The position numbers and the translations under genes are program-made. Positions 18,712-29,586 of a stretch of 64,000 nt of DNA are shown here, in pieces (position 1 is the stretch's first letter; each line of letters opens with the position of its first letter). The notes under the pieces are model-generated. The model was not told the DNA's origin and made no database searches. It saw nothing but the letters and a program-made list of their open reading frames with translations. Source of the DNA: an uncultured Clostridia bacterium. GTDB lineage: Bacteria > Bacillota > Clostridia > TANB77 > CAG-508. The DNA is taken from the NCBI GenBank assembly GCA_904378095.1, contig CAJFHE010000002.1:1-64000 (forward strand). Reading direction: 5' to 3'.

Positions 18712-20511
18712 TTACTTGATTAATTCTTGGAATTCTTCTGCTGAGATTACTTCTTTTTCTAGCAATGCATTTGCTACTCTGTCTAGTTTTTCTCTATTTT
18801 CTATTATTAATTTTTGTGCAGTTGCGTATGCATTATCAAGCAATATCTTAACTTCTGCACCTATTGCATCACCAAATTTTTCTCCAAGCATTTGTAATTC
18901 ATATGGGTCTTGCTCTGTGTTTATTGAAATTGGTCCCAATGTTTCACTCATTCCGTATTTTGTTATCATATTTTTTGCAATATCAGTTGCAACTTCTATA
19001 TCATTACTTGCTCCTGTTGATATGTCATTTAATACTACTTTTTCTGCTGCTCTTCCACCAAGTAGTGCTACTAGTTTTTCTTGCATTTCTGTCTTAGAGA
19101 TATAGTACTTATCTTCATCAGATTTATACATTGTATATCCACCGGCAACACCTCTTGGAATTATAGATACCTCTTTTACACCTTTTTGTGTTTCTAGTCT
19201 ACTGCTTACTATAGCATGTCCTGCTTCATGATATGCTGTAAGTTTTTTATCTTTGTCTGAGATTACTCTACTTTGTTTTTCTAGTCCTACTGTTACTTTC
19301 TTTACAGCATCTTCTATATCTTTATTTGTTATTGCTTCATGCTCATTTATTGTTGCTATGATTGCAGCTTCGTTTAATATATTTGCTAAATCTGCACCTG
19401 TAAATCCTGCTGTATCTTCTGCAATACTCTTTAAGTCAACATCTTCTGCAAATGTCTTTTCTTTTGCATGAATTTTAAGTATTGCTTCTCTTCCTCTCAT
19501 ATCAGGAAGTCCTATTGTTATTCTTCTATCAAATCTTCCAGGTCTTAAAAGTGCTTTATCTAGCATTTCTGGTCTATTTGTAGCAGCTAAAACTATTATT
19601 GTTTCATCTGTGTCAAACCCATCCATTTCAACTAATAATTGATTTAAAGTTTGATTATTTTCTGATTCTGCTCCTCCACTACTGTTTCTTCTAGAGCCTA
19701 TTGCATCAATTTCATCTATGAATATAATACAAGGTGATACTTTTTTAGCCTTTTCGAATAATTTTCTTACTCTGGATGCACCAAGTCCTGCAAACATTTC
19801 TATAAATTCAGAGCCACTCATTGATATAAATGGAACTTTAGCTTCTCCTGCAATTGCTTTTGCAATTAATGTTTTTCCAGTACCAGGTTGTCCACAAAGT
19901 AGCACACCTCTTGGAATTTTTGCTCCCATCTTGTTAAACCTTTCAGGGTTTTTTAAGAAATCTACAATTTCTATCATTTCGTGTTTTTCTTCATCCAATC
20001 CTGCAACATCATCAAATGTAGTTTTTGATTTTATGGTTTCACTATCATAAACTTTGCCCTTGTCTCCAATTCCTTGCATTTTAAAGAATAATATTATAAG
20101 TACTACTAAAAGTAATGTTGGTAGCAAAGAAAATAATGTTGTGGATATTGATACAAATACATTTGTTGGATTTTGTATAAGCTCAAATTCATTACCATCC
20201 TCATACTTTTGTTGAACTAGCTCTATAAATGCTTGCGTACTTGGAATTATACAATTTTTTTCTTCTTCCACATCTTTTAATTTTACTTTTACTGTTGTAC
20301 TTCCTACTGTCATTTCAATTTTTTCTACATTTTCTTGATTTATCGCATCTATTAACTCTGTATATGAAAGTTCTTTTTCATCTGTCTCTTCATTATTTGT
20401 GGTTATAAAGTATATTCCAATTGCTAATGCAATCATTAATATAACAAGAACTGCAAGTAAAATATACTGTTTTTTATTATTTTGCTTATTATTGTTTTGC
20501 TTCTCTTCCAT
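18712..20511 (-). CDS. ftsH: ATP-dependent zinc metalloprotease FtsH
   Basis: 599 residues. A membrane-bound AAA protease that degrades misassembled membrane proteins and some regulators. Membrane helices lie at about 16-36 and 124-143 around a periplasm-side domain. Walker A is GQPGTGKT (207-214), Walker B is IIFIDEID, and the zinc site is HEAGH at 428-432. The pore motif reads MFAGLGASR where most homologues have FVG, a mild variation. The tail is short and Glu-rich. It follows the DUF1189 gene after 32 bases, with GAAAGGAAG before the ATG, and probably shares transcription with cysS and DUF1189. Confidence 0.96.
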   Translation of the reverse strand: MEEKQNNNKQNNKKQYILLAVLVILMIALAIGIYFITTNNEETDEKELSYTELIDAINQENVEKIEMTVGSTTVKVKLKDVEEEKNCIIPSTQAFIELVQQKYEDGNEFELIQNPTNVFVSISTTLFSLLPTLLLVVLIILFFKMQGIGDKGKVYDSETIKSKTTFDDVAGLDEEKHEMIEIVDFLKNPERFNKMGAKIPRGVLLCGQPGTGKTLIAKAIAGEAKVPFISMSGSEFIEMFAGLGASRVRKLFEKAKKVSPCIIFIDEIDAIGSRRNSSGGAESENNQTLNQLLVEMDGFDTDETIIVLAATNRPEMLDKALLRPGRFDRRITIGLPDMRGREAILKIHAKEKTFAEDVDLKSIAEDTAGFTGADLANILNEAAIIATINEHEAITNKDIEDAVKKVTVGLEKQSRVISDKDKKLTAYHEAGHAIVSSRLETQKGVKEVSIIPRGVAGGYTMYKSDEDKYYISKTEMQEKLVALLGGRAAEKVVLNDISTGASNDIEVATDIAKNMITKYGMSETLGPISINTEQDPYELQMLGEKFGDAIGAEVKILLDNAYATAQKLIIENREKLDRVANALLEKEVISAEEFQELIK

Positions 20512-20543
20512 TTATTTCTTCCTTTCACTTTTAGATTTAACCT

Positions 20544-21620
20544 CTAAGCATTTCCGCCTTCTGGTGTTTCTCCTATTTCTCCTTCTCCCTTGTTTTTCTT
20601 TTTTTCTTCTCGCTCCTTCTTCTGTTTTTCCTTTTCCTTTTTTTTAGCTCTTTCTCTTTCTCTTCTTTCTTGTTCTTCCTTTTCTTTCTGCTCTTCTTCT
20701 TTTCTTTTTAGCTCTTGTCTAACTCTTTCTTGCTCCTCAATTATTTTATTAAGCTCATACTGTTTTTTTATAACATCAGATTTTATCATTAGTATTGAAG
20801 TTATAATATATATTGAAGCTATTGCTGTGTACATAATTTGGAAATATTCTATTGTAAAACCTGTAAATCTATTAATTACAATGTAAATTATATTTAATAA
20901 AACTGGTAATGTCAAAGAATATGTAGCTATATTATATATAGCACTATATTTAAGTCTTAATCCAGCCAATCTGGTTACTATATATGCTAAAATTACAAGT
21001 AAAAATATGTCTATTAATATGCTTGAAAAATATATTATAAACATATAAATTAGCATAACAATAAAGAACGCTACTAAAAATGTGTACATAGTTTGTCCAG
21101 ATAAAATATTTATAATTTCCTGTTTATCTATTTTATTGATATTATACTCTTCTGAAATATCTTTATATGAATATTCCATCAATTTAGTAGATAATTCCGT
21201 TTTTATTATTATTCTATCTTTCAAAAATAATATTCCATTATTTTGTTTACTAATTTTGTCAATAGTTTCCTGAATTTTTGCTTCTTCTGTCGTTTGTGTA
21301 TTAATTATTATCTTGCTATTTATTATGTTATTAACATCAATTTCTGTAACTTCTTCGCCATTGGTTGGTATTACAGTCATTTGGTAATCTTCATATTTTA
21401 TTTCTGATATATTATTGTTAATATAATTTTTCGCTTGATTTATTAACTCATAAAACTGAGAAACATATATACAAGATATAACAATACTAAATATTAGCAT
21501 CAGTAAAACAATATAAATTATTGTTTTACTGATTTTTTCTGCTGCTAAATCTTGATAACCATCAAAATCAAATATGCTAATTTTAATTTTCTTGAAAAAC
21601 GAAAGTTTATTTTTTTCCAC
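20544..21620 (-). CDS. DUF1189 membrane protein with charged C-tail
   Basis: About 358 residues. DUF1189 hallmarks are the N-terminal FFKKIKISIFDFDGYQDLAAEK followed by a membrane helix, an external domain of about 130 residues, and a cluster of helices (about 190-290). The last 70 residues are an uninterrupted charged helix of Glu, Lys and Arg (QERVRQELKRKEEEQKEKEE...), then GETPEGGNA. I prefer the GTG at 21620, which has AAGGGAG 7 bases upstream. An earlier TTG at 21665 would overlap the cysS stop. The family's function is unknown; it often sits with housekeeping membrane genes. Confidence 0.78.
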   Translation of the reverse strand: MEKNKLSFFKKIKISIFDFDGYQDLAAEKISKTIIYIVLLMLIFSIVISCIYVSQFYELINQAKNYINNNISEIKYEDYQMTVIPTNGEEVTEIDVNNIINSKIIINTQTTEEAKIQETIDKISKQNNGILFLKDRIIIKTELSTKLMEYSYKDISEEYNINKIDKQEIINILSGQTMYTFLVAFFIVMLIYMFIIYFSSILIDIFLLVILAYIVTRLAGLRLKYSAIYNIATYSLTLPVLLNIIYIVINRFTGFTIEYFQIMYTAIASIYIITSILMIKSDVIKKQYELNKIIEEQERVRQELKRKEEEQKEKEEQERRERERAKKKEKEKQKKEREEKKKNKGEGEIGETPEGGNA

Positions 21621-21661
21621 CTTTGTGCTCCCTTCGCTATTTATATATGCAGACACATATA

Positions 21662-23062
21662 TCAAATTTTTTCTACTGTCATTCCGTCTTTTGTATCTTT
21701 TACAATATAGCCTTTTACTTTAATCTCGTCTCTTAATTTATCTGAAAGAGCCCAATCTTTTTCTAGTCTGGCTTGTTTTCTTTGCTCTAACAATTTCAAT
21801 ATTTCTTCTGGTACATCTACATTGTTTTGTTTTTTTAGATATTCTTCCGAATTTATTAATTCCAATCCCAATACTTTATCAAATTCTAATAATAAATTAG
21901 CTATCTTGTAAGATTTTTTCTCGTTTCTTGCTATCTCCCATACTATGCCCATTGCAAGTGGCATATTTAAATCATCATTTACAGCTTCTAGAAATCTTTT
22001 TTTATACTCGTCTATAATGTCATCGTCTATTTCTTCTTTTCCTTCTTTGTGTTTAAGATAATTCTCTCTTAGTCTATTTAAAGCTTTTTGCGAAGAATGT
22101 GCACCTTCAAATGTAAAATTTAACTTTGTTCTATAATGTGCAGTATAGCAAAATAGCTTATATGCTAATGCTTCTATTCCTTTTTCTTCTAACTGACTAA
22201 TAGTATATACATTTCCTAAACTTTTAGACATTTTGCCACCATTAACCTGCAAGAATTCAACATGCATCCATATTTTTGCTGGTATTTTCCCAAAAGCTCC
22301 TTTGCTTTGTGCAATCTCATTTTCGTGGTGTGTTGGTATATGGTCAACTCCTCCAGTATGAATGTCAAACACTTCACCCAAGTATTTTCTAGACATTGCA
22401 GAGCACTCTAAATGCCATCCTGGATATGACTCTCCCCATGGACTATCCCACTTCATTATATGATTTTTTGGCGCTTTTATCCAAATTGCAAAATCATATG
22501 GATTTCTTTTTTCTGGGTCTACATCTACTCTGGCACCAGCAATTTGGTCATCTATATTTCTATTTGAAAGCACAGGATATTTATCTAATTTAGAAACATC
22601 AAAATATATAGCAGAGCTGGTCTCGTATCCATAACCATTTTTTACTATTTTTTTTGCGAATTCTAACATATCTGGTATATGCTCTGTCGCTTTTGCGATA
22701 ATCTCTGGCATCTCTATATTTAGTTTCTTCATATCTGCGAAGAAAGCATCTGTATAAAATTTAGCAATTTCATATGGGCTTTTATTTTCTTTTTTAGCCG
22801 CTTTTTCCATCTTGTCTTCGCCCTCATCACCATCTGACTCAAGGTGACCTACATCAGTAATATTCATTACATGTTTTAATGTATAACCATTATATTCTAA
22901 AACCCTTCTTAAGTTATCCATAAAGACATATGTCCTGAAATTACCTATATGTGCATAACTATACACAGTTGGTCCACAAGAATATATCCTAACTTCACTC
23001 CCATTTAAGGGAGTAAAGTCTTCTTTTTGTTTTGTTAATGTATTATATAACTTTACTGTCAT
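21662..23062 (-). CDS. cysS: cysteinyl-tRNA synthetase
   Basis: 466 residues, the usual length. Class I synthetase charging tRNA-Cys. The HIGH motif is HIGNFRTYV, preceded by the zinc cysteine in YSCGPTVY. Other zinc ligands sit in GWHLECSAM and HHENEIAQS, and KMSKSLGN is the KMSKS loop. The C-terminal DALR-type helical region follows. GGAGG lies ahead of the ATG. It ends in TGA, which shows that TGA acts as a stop codon in this genome. It lies 55 bases downstream of the penicillin-binding protein gene. Confidence 0.97.
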   Translation of the reverse strand: MTVKLYNTLTKQKEDFTPLNGSEVRIYSCGPTVYSYAHIGNFRTYVFMDNLRRVLEYNGYTLKHVMNITDVGHLESDGDEGEDKMEKAAKKENKSPYEIAKFYTDAFFADMKKLNIEMPEIIAKATEHIPDMLEFAKKIVKNGYGYETSSAIYFDVSKLDKYPVLSNRNIDDQIAGARVDVDPEKRNPYDFAIWIKAPKNHIMKWDSPWGESYPGWHLECSAMSRKYLGEVFDIHTGGVDHIPTHHENEIAQSKGAFGKIPAKIWMHVEFLQVNGGKMSKSLGNVYTISQLEEKGIEALAYKLFCYTAHYRTKLNFTFEGAHSSQKALNRLRENYLKHKEGKEEIDDDIIDEYKKRFLEAVNDDLNMPLAMGIVWEIARNEKKSYKIANLLLEFDKVLGLELINSEEYLKKQNNVDVPEEILKLLEQRKQARLEKDWALSDKLRDEIKVKGYIVKDTKDGMTVEKI

Positions 23063-23117
23063 AAAACCTCCAAATATTTAATTTTATTATGTCTTCTGTT
23101 TATAATCATCAACATAT

Positions 23118-25802
23118 TTATACCACAGTATTTGTATCTACAATTGTATTTGTGTCAACAACTGTATTAGTTCCTCCTATTTCGTTTGCTCCTGGGTCAC
23201 TTGGCTCTTCTGTTGGTGGCGGCATAGTAGCTACTTCATTTACTGTTATAGTAATTGCATCACCCTTCTTTAACGCTGTTCCTTCTGCGACACTTTGCTT
23301 TAATACAACTCCATTTGCCTTTGTCGAGTCAGTTTCATAAACAACTGTAATTGTTAAACCACTTAGCGCCTGTCTAGCTTCCGCTTCTGTTTTGCCAACC
23401 ACATTTGGAACTGTTACTCCCATTGTCGCTTCTGTATGAATATCACAAGTTTCTGTAATTTCTTTATATTTATTTCCTACACTTGTTTTCCAAGATGGAT
23501 TAACTTCTTTTTCTGGCGTTGATAAATATGTCTTTTTTTCTGTCTCTGGGCAGAACTCTGTTGCAAGTTTTCCTGTTTCTTTACAAATGTCTACAGTTTT
23601 GTGTCCATCACATTTTCCTGGAACTGTTCCAGACACAAATTGCTCTGTATAAGTACGTGTACATTCATCTGTTGCTGCTCTTCCAGAATCCATACATATT
23701 TCTGCTTTTACAATATTGCTTGGTCTTTCAAACCTCTTGCCTTCTAAGTCTTCATGTATATCTGTCATTATTGCATCCCATATAGTTAGTGCCGGATTAG
23801 ACATGCCTCTATTACCAAAGGCTATAGTCTCTGGCTCATCATATCCAAACCAAGTTGCACCAGCATAATATGGAGTAAATCCACAAAGCCATCTATCTTT
23901 CATACTTGTTGTTGTACCTGTTTTAGCTGCAACATCCATTCCAGATATTGCACAAGACCCAGCTGTACCATTAACCCCTGTAACAGGTGCTGTTAATATA
24001 CTAGATAAAATATATGCATTTCCTTCAGACATTACTCTTTTTGTCTCTTGTTTTGTTTCTAATATAACATTACCATTGCTATCTTCTACCTTAGTATAGA
24101 AAGTTGGCTCAATATATTCTCCGCCATTTGCAATCATAGCATAACCTGCAGCCATTTGTAGTGGTGTTGTTCCGTTTTCAGAGCCACCTAATGCTAAGCT
24201 TAGTATTTCATCTTTTTCATTAAATTGAGTCATCCCAATCTCATTTAAAAATTCTACTCCTCTGCTAGTACCTACATTAGATAATATTTTTATGTTTACA
24301 ATATTAGAAGAAACTTCTATTGCTTTTCTAACTGTAATTAATCCAAAATAACCTGTTGAATTACCAGGAGAATAAGGTGGATTTCCTCCAAAGTTAGTTT
24401 TAGAGTCATCATATACCGTTGCAGCAGTTATAACACCATCTTCTAATCCTGGTGCTACTGCTACCAATGGTTTAATTGACGAACCTGGTTGTCTTCCTCC
24501 AGCATCCATCGAAGTTGCTCTATTCAATCCGTATGTAGGAGAATCATCACCAAGACCTCCAACACATCCCACTACTTGACCATTTGTATGGTCTATTATT
24601 ACCATACCTGATTGTGAATGTGCATCTTCTTCTTTACCTTTTTTAGTAGTTGCATCTTTAATGTATTTATCTTTTAAGTACTCTTCTTCCATTCTGTCTT
24701 GTATGTCAGAATTTTGAGTTGTATATATTCTATAACCATTGTTGTAAACCATTGTATAAGCTCTCTCGTAATCCACATCATGTTCTTCCATTAAGTCTTC
24801 AATAACTTCATTTATAGCCTCTACCTCTAAGAATGACAAATCGGATTTTTCAGAGAAGTTACCTTGTTTAAATTTTAGACCTTCATCAACTTCTGCTATT
24901 GCTGCATCATATTCTTCTTGAGTTATAAATGGTACTCCGTTTTCATCTTCTACTTCTAACATTTTTCCAAGTACTAATTTAGTTTTATTATTTATTGTTT
25001 CGGTTTTATCCTCTTCACCAAATGGGTTATAATAATTTGGCGAATCATTTATTCCGGCTAAAAATGCTGCTTCTGCTAAGCTCAAATCTTTTGCAGATTT
25101 GCTAAAATAATACTTAGCTCCACTTTCCACACCATAACATTGTCCACCAACAAATATTTCATTTAAGTATAACTCTAATATTTGGCTCTTTGATAACATT
25201 TGCTCTACTTTATATGCACGTGACCATTCTCTTATTTTTCTAGCAATGCTGTCATCATCATCTTCCATTAAGTTTTTAACCAATTGCTGTGTTATAGTAC
25301 TTCCACCAAATGATGAGCTACCACCATTTGTTATATATGTAAATATTGCACCTGCTGTTCTGTATAAATCTATTCCACTATGTTTATAGAATCTTTCATC
25401 TTCAATTGCCACATATGCTTTTGGTATGTATTCACCCATTTCGTTTAAAGGAATAATTTTTCTATTTTCCTCACCTGCCAATTCATGGAGTTGATTTCCT
25501 TCACTATCATATGTAATTGAGTTTTGCATTTTTATTACTAGATTATCTTCTGTTATATTCCATGTATCACCAAAGAATATAGCCGCAAAAACCCCAACCG
25601 CTGCTAAACACAACAATATACATACGATAATAAATATTTTTATAAATTTTCGTAATTTAGGATGTTTTCTGTTTTTCTTTTTCTCTTCTTTTTTCAATTT
25701 TTTTGCTTCTTTTTTTGGATTCGTTTTTTTAGTGCTTTCCTTTTTTGGAGTCTCTGGTGTTTTAATATTGTATTTTTTAGTTTTATCATCGTCTATGTCC
25801 AT
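23118..25802 (-). CDS. class A penicillin-binding protein (PBP1A type) with PASTA domain
   Basis: 894 residues. Bifunctional peptidoglycan synthase. A Lys-rich cytoplasmic tail of about 50 residues precedes the membrane anchor (53-77). The glycosyltransferase domain has AIEDERFYKHSG (catalytic Glu about 134), TITQQLVKN and ILELYLNEIFVGG. The transpeptidase domain has SxxK in PGSSIKP, SSN in VSSNIVN and KTG in AAKTGTT. After a cysteine-bearing linker there is one PASTA repeat (VPNVVGKTEAEARQALSG). The product ends in a Thr/Asn/Val repeat (NTVVDTNTIVDTNTVV), which is unusual. AAAGGAGG precedes the ATG. Confidence 0.94.
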   Translation of the reverse strand: MDIDDDKTKKYNIKTPETPKKESTKKTNPKKEAKKLKKEEKKKNRKHPKLRKFIKIFIIVCILLCLAAVGVFAAIFFGDTWNITEDNLVIKMQNSITYDSEGNQLHELAGEENRKIIPLNEMGEYIPKAYVAIEDERFYKHSGIDLYRTAGAIFTYITNGGSSSFGGSTITQQLVKNLMEDDDDSIARKIREWSRAYKVEQMLSKSQILELYLNEIFVGGQCYGVESGAKYYFSKSAKDLSLAEAAFLAGINDSPNYYNPFGEEDKTETINNKTKLVLGKMLEVEDENGVPFITQEEYDAAIAEVDEGLKFKQGNFSEKSDLSFLEVEAINEVIEDLMEEHDVDYERAYTMVYNNGYRIYTTQNSDIQDRMEEEYLKDKYIKDATTKKGKEEDAHSQSGMVIIDHTNGQVVGCVGGLGDDSPTYGLNRATSMDAGGRQPGSSIKPLVAVAPGLEDGVITAATVYDDSKTNFGGNPPYSPGNSTGYFGLITVRKAIEVSSNIVNIKILSNVGTSRGVEFLNEIGMTQFNEKDEILSLALGGSENGTTPLQMAAGYAMIANGGEYIEPTFYTKVEDSNGNVILETKQETKRVMSEGNAYILSSILTAPVTGVNGTAGSCAISGMDVAAKTGTTTSMKDRWLCGFTPYYAGATWFGYDEPETIAFGNRGMSNPALTIWDAIMTDIHEDLEGKRFERPSNIVKAEICMDSGRAATDECTRTYTEQFVSGTVPGKCDGHKTVDICKETGKLATEFCPETEKKTYLSTPEKEVNPSWKTSVGNKYKEITETCDIHTEATMGVTVPNVVGKTEAEARQALSGLTITVVYETDSTKANGVVLKQSVAEGTALKKGDAITITVNEVATMPPPTEEPSDPGANEIGGTNTVVDTNTIVDTNTVV

Positions 25803-25954
25803 GATAAACCTCCTTTGATATTAATATATTTATCATGCTGTACAAAAAATTACTCATTTATTATATAATATATTGAAAAAAAAGAAAAGCTTTTTCATAA
25901 ATTTTTAAGAAATGGTCATTAAATGGTTGCAATTTTGCCATATAAACCCGAAAC

Positions 25955-25982
25955 GAGGGAGCAGATTTAAATCTGCTCCCTC
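25955..25982. repeat. 28-base perfect palindrome after pnp
   Basis: GAGGGAGCAGATTT is followed directly by its reverse complement. It lies 12 bases beyond the pnp stop. The centre CAGATTTAAATCTG matches the core of the 18654-18701 hairpin. It may end pnp transcription, although no T-run follows on the minus strand. The remaining 190-base gap to the PBP gene is plain AT-rich sequence. Confidence 0.85.
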
Positions 25983-25993
25983 ATATTTTAATA

Positions 25994-28120
25994 TTATATC
26001 TCTTTTTCTGCTCTGTTTCCGGCTTCTAAATCCTTCATGCTAAGATTAATTCTTCCTTGATGGTCTATGTCACTTACTTTTACAGTTACTTCATCACCTA
26101 CAGAAAGTACATCTTCTACTTTATCTACTCTTCTACTAGAAATTTTTGAAATATGAAGTAGCCCTTCTTTTCCTCCACCTAAGTCAACAAATGCCCCAAA
26201 TGACATTATTTTTGTAACAACTCCATCATATATTCCGCCAACTTCTATTTCTCTAACTATGTCTTCTATCATCTTCATTGCTTTTTTAGCATTTTCCACA
26301 TCATTAGAGTAGACACAAACTCTTCCGTCTTCTTCAATATCTATTTTTACGCCTGTTTCATCAATTATTTTATTTATCGTTTTTCCGCCTGCTCCTATTA
26401 CATCTTTTATTTTGTCTACATTAATTTGTGTTGTAAGAATTCTAGGTGCATATTTAGAAATTTCAGCTCTTGGCTTGTCTATTACTGGAAGCATTATTTC
26501 ATCTAATATATAATCTCTTGCAACTTTTGTTCTTTCAAATGCTTCTTTTATAATGTCATATGTTAATCCATCTATTTTTATATCAACTTGTATAGCTGTG
26601 ATACCATCTTTCGTACCACCAACTTTAAAGTCCATATCTCCAAAGAAGTCTTCTATTCCTTGAATATCAGTAAGCATTATATATCTATTTGAATCGCTTC
26701 TATCTGTAACAAGTCCTGTTGAGATACCTGCAACTGGTTTCTTTATCGGAACACCAGCATCCATTAAAGCTAATGTACTTCCACAAATACTTGCTTGTGA
26801 TGTTGAGCCATTTGAAGATAGTACTTCAGATACAACTCTTATTGCATATGGGAATTCATCTTCTGATGGAATTACTGGAACTAGTGCTTTTTCTGCCAAA
26901 GCTCCATGTCCTATTTCTCTTCTACCAGGTCCTCTTGATGGTCTTGCTTCCCCTACTGAATATGATGGGAAATTGTATTGATGCATATATCTTTTTGACT
27001 CTTCTTCATCAATTCCGTCAAGCATTTGCTCCTCGCTCATCATTCCAAGTGTTACAACAGACATAACTTGAGTTTGTCCTCTTGTAAATATTGCGCTACC
27101 ATGTGTACGTGGAAGTACTCCTACTTCACAAGATAGTGGTCTAATTTCATCTATTTTTCTTCCATCTGGACGTTTGTGCTCCTCTAGTATCATTTCTCTT
27201 ACACAAGCTTTTTCCAAATCATGTACACTATCTGCGATGTCCATTTTTCTTTCTTCTGCTTCGTCTTCTCCATATTTTTCTACTACATACGCTGTGATAT
27301 CTTCTGTAATTTTATCAATATTTGCGTCCCTTACTTCTTTATCTGTAGCTTGTACATCTTGGTACATTCTGTCTTTAAAATGCTCTACTATATCTTGATA
27401 AAAATCTGCATCAACAGCAAATGACTTGTACTCAAATTTTGGCTTTCCGATTTCAGCTTGAATATCTGATATGAAATGACAAATATTTTTGATTTCTTCA
27501 TGCGCTTTCTTTATTGCTTCTAGCATTGTCTCATTTGGTATTTCATCTGCTCCTGCTTCAATCATTGTAATTTTTTCTAGAGTTCCTGCCACTGTTGCAG
27601 TTATTTTACTTTTTTCTCTTTGTGCTACAGTTGGGTTTATAACTATTTTCCCATCTACCCATCCTACATTTACTGCTGCTGTAGGTCCTCCAAATGGTAT
27701 GTCAGAAATTGAAAGTGCTGCAGACGCACCAATCATGGCACATACTTCTGGGCTATTATCTTGCTCTACAGATAGCACTGTTGCTGTAACACACACATCA
27801 TTTCTAAAATCCTTTGGGAATAATGGACGAAGTGGTCTATCTATTGCTCTTGATGTAAGAATTGCCTTGTCTGATGGCTTTCCTTCCCTTTTTGTAAAAC
27901 TTCCAGGTATTTTACCTACTGCATATAGCTTTTCCTCATAATCTACTGAAAGTGGGAAGAAATCGATTCCTTCCTTTGGCTCTTTTGCAGCTGTAACATT
28001 TACCATTACAACTGTATCTCCATATTTTACAACTACACTTCCATTTGCAAGTCCTGCAATCTTTCCAGTCTCAATTGTTAGCTCTCTTCCTGCTAAATTT
28101 GTACTATAACTTTTAAACAT
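25994..28120 (-). CDS. pnp: polynucleotide phosphorylase
   Basis: 708 residues. Phosphorolytic 3'-5' exoribonuclease of mRNA turnover. Two RNase PH domains are visible (GREL...[19 protein letters not shown] and [18 protein letters not shown]...[14 protein letters not shown]), with a helical linker between. The KH domain carries [17 protein letters not shown], and the C-terminal S1 domain carries [31 protein letters not shown]. It follows rpsO, the classic rpsO-pnp order, with an intervening terminator and repeat region. AAAGGAAAGGAAC precedes the ATG. Confidence 0.97.
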   Translation of the reverse strand: MFKSYSTNLAGRELTIETGKIAGLANGSVVVKYGDTVVMVNVTAAKEPKEGIDFFPLSVDYEEKLYAVGKIPGSFTKREGKPSDKAILTSRAIDRPLRPLFPKDFRNDVCVTATVLSVEQDNSPEVCAMIGASAALSISDIPFGGPTAAVNVGWVDGKIVINPTVAQREKSKITATVAGTLEKITMIEAGADEIPNETMLEAIKKAHEEIKNICHFISDIQAEIGKPKFEYKSFAVDADFYQDIVEHFKDRMYQDVQATDKEVRDANIDKITEDITAYVVEKYGEDEAEERKMDIADSVHDLEKACVREMILEEHKRPDGRKIDEIRPLSCEVGVLPRTHGSAIFTRGQTQVMSVVTLGMMSEEQMLDGIDEEESKRYMHQYNFPSYSVGEARPSRGPGRREIGHGALAEKALVPVIPSEDEFPYAIRVVSEVLSSNGSTSQASICGSTLALMDAGVPIKKPVAGISTGLVTDRSDSNRYIMLTDIQGIEDFFGDMDFKVGGTKDGITAIQVDIKIDGLTYDIIKEAFERTKVARDYILDEIMLPVIDKPRAEISKYAPRILTTQINVDKIKDVIGAGGKTINKIIDETGVKIDIEEDGRVCVYSNDVENAKKAMKMIEDIVREIEVGGIYDGVVTKIMSFGAFVDLGGGKEGLLHISKISSRRVDKVEDVLSVGDEVTVKVSDIDHQGRINLSMKDLEAGNRAEKEI

Positions 28121-28200
28121 AATTTTTTGTTCCTTTCCTTTTTATATTTAATTAATAGCACTTTAATTAGTTGTAACCTCTATACTATGCTGTCGCTATA

Positions 28201-28250
28201 GGGACAGGCCTAAAAACGACAAAGTTGTCGTTTTGGGGACAGGCTTAACC
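28201..28250. repeat. hairpin flanked by direct repeats
   Basis: GGGACAGGC occurs at 28201-28209 and again at 28236-28244, both followed by YTAA. Between them AAAACGACAA (28213-28222) pairs perfectly with TTGTCGTTTT (28225-28234). It lies between rpsO and pnp. Confidence 0.85.
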
Positions 28251-28342
28251 AGTTCTTATACATGTAGTTATTTAGAATAGCACAGTATACAAGCTACTTA
28301 CTAATTTTTTGTGCTAATAATTATTTTACATTTTACTTAATA

Positions 28343-28377
28343 AGTGGACGTCAGGCTTAAAAGCCAAAACGCCCACT
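28343..28377 (-). terminator. hairpin after rpsO
   Basis: AGTGG(a)CG...AGGCTT pairs with AAGCC...CG(c)CCACT, giving a two-part imperfect stem 12 bases after the rpsO stop. The AGGCTTAAAAGCC centre again resembles the dispersed GACAGGYTTAA repeats. Confidence 0.6.
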
Positions 28378-28387
28378 AAAATAACAA

Positions 28388-28651
28388 CTATTTTCTTAAA
28401 CCTAATTTTTCAACTATGTCTCTGTATCTTTGAACATCTTTTCTAGCTAAGTAGTTTAGTAAATTTCTTCTTGAACCTACCATTTTTAAAAGACCTCTTC
28501 TTGAATGGTTATCTTTTTTATGAACTTTAAGATGCTCTGTTAATTCATTAATTCTTTCTGTTAGAAGAGCTATTTGAACCTCTGGAGAACCAGTATCTTT
28601 TTCATCTCTTCTATAAGTTTTAATTATTTCTTGTTTTCTTTCTACTGTCAT
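28388..28651 (-). CDS. rpsO: 30S ribosomal protein S15
   Basis: 87 residues, the exact family length. S15 binds 16S rRNA early in small-subunit assembly. The sequence [28 protein letters not shown], the [39 protein letters not shown] core and the [13 protein letters not shown] end are diagnostic. The correct start is the ATG at 28651, which follows AGGAGG; the frame is open further upstream, but that part is leader RNA. S15 represses its own synthesis in many bacteria through leader structure. Confidence 0.97.
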   Translation of the reverse strand: MTVERKQEIIKTYRRDEKDTGSPEVQIALLTERINELTEHLKVHKKDNHSRRGLLKMVGSRRNLLNYLARKDVQRYRDIVEKLGLRK

Positions 28652-28772
28652 AATTGCACCTCCTATTTTTTTATTTGCCTTAAACTGAGTTAAAGTGGTG
28701 TCATAACCTAAAACTAAGTATAAGGTATCTATTAACATAGAGTATTGTACCATAGATTGGCAGAAAAAGCAA
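28652..28772 (-). promoter_or_regulatory. rpsO promoter and folded leader
   Basis: TTGCTT (28767-28772), 17-base spacer and TACAAT (28744-28749) form the promoter on the minus strand. The leader of about 85 nt can fold through ACCT/AGGT and TTAA...TTAA pairings. It may be an S15 autoregulatory leader, but I cannot match a known class. Confidence 0.5.
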
Positions 28773-28807
28773 GAGTTTTAAATAAATTCATAGGCAAAAA
28801 TCTCCTA

Positions 28808-29512
28808 TTATATCAATACCAAAACCGCCAAAATCATGGCTTTTATAATTGTTACCGTAATCAGCTGAAAATTTGTAAGCGGAATTCCTATTTTATTTAA
28901 CTCTGCAAATTTATTTACTAGTATTTCAATTTCTTCATCTGTAACATTCTTGCTGTCCTGCTGGTAATCTTTCATATACTCCTTAGCAACGTATATCGCT
29001 TTGCTCATTGCTTCATTTTCTAAGTACATGCGTACTGTACAATATATTATTCCTAATATAAAAAATGTTTGTATAAAAATCATTGAATTTCCAATATCAA
29101 ACAATATCAAGAAAATTGCAACTATAAAATATAACAAGAATACATTTGAAAATATAAAGTTAAATAACAGTATTTTTCTGTTTTGTACAGAATGCAAGCA
29201 TTCATGAGCAATTGTTTGAATTCGTGTAAAAGTATCTTGTATATCTGCTATTATTATTTTGTTTGAAATAGCTATGTATAAGCTAGTTTTTGAGTCTTTA
29301 TCTTCTTCTATTTTTACGTCTTTATTGTTTAACTTTTCTAATATGTTTTTGCATATTTCTATATTCGTTGGAAATTTATTTCCTATTTTATTTAATTCTT
29401 TGTCATAACCAATTTCTTTTATTTTTTGTACATCGTTAAAATGTATATTTAATCCTATTTTGAGTAAAATAATCGCTATTACGTTTATTATAATAATTAC
29501 TATATATTCCAT
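28808..29512 (-). CDS. membrane zinc metallopeptidase-like protein
   Basis: 234 residues. One N-terminal helix (2-18) is followed by a soluble part, then the zinc motif in TIAHECLHSVQNRK (HExxH, about residue 99). Two helices come next, then LENEAMSKAIYVAKEYM, whose Glu may be the third ligand, and a last helix. The plan resembles the Zn-peptidase-2 family (YugP-like, usually HEIGHAIQ) but is divergent. The context with rpsO and ylbF gives no clue to substrate. GAAGGAGAG precedes the ATG. Confidence 0.65.
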   Translation of the reverse strand: MEYIVIIIINVIAIILLKIGLNIHFNDVQKIKEIGYDKELNKIGNKFPTNIEICKNILEKLNNKDVKIEEDKDSKTSLYIAISNKIIIADIQDTFTRIQTIAHECLHSVQNRKILLFNFIFSNVFLLYFIVAIFLILFDIGNSMIFIQTFFILGIIYCTVRMYLENEAMSKAIYVAKEYMKDYQQDSKNVTDEEIEILVNKFAELNKIGIPLTNFQLITVTIIKAMILAVLVLI

Positions 29513-29586
29513 TTGTTATCTCTCCTTCTATACTTTAAAAGTATATCAAAAGCTAAATAACAACAATTTTCCATATAATATTGACA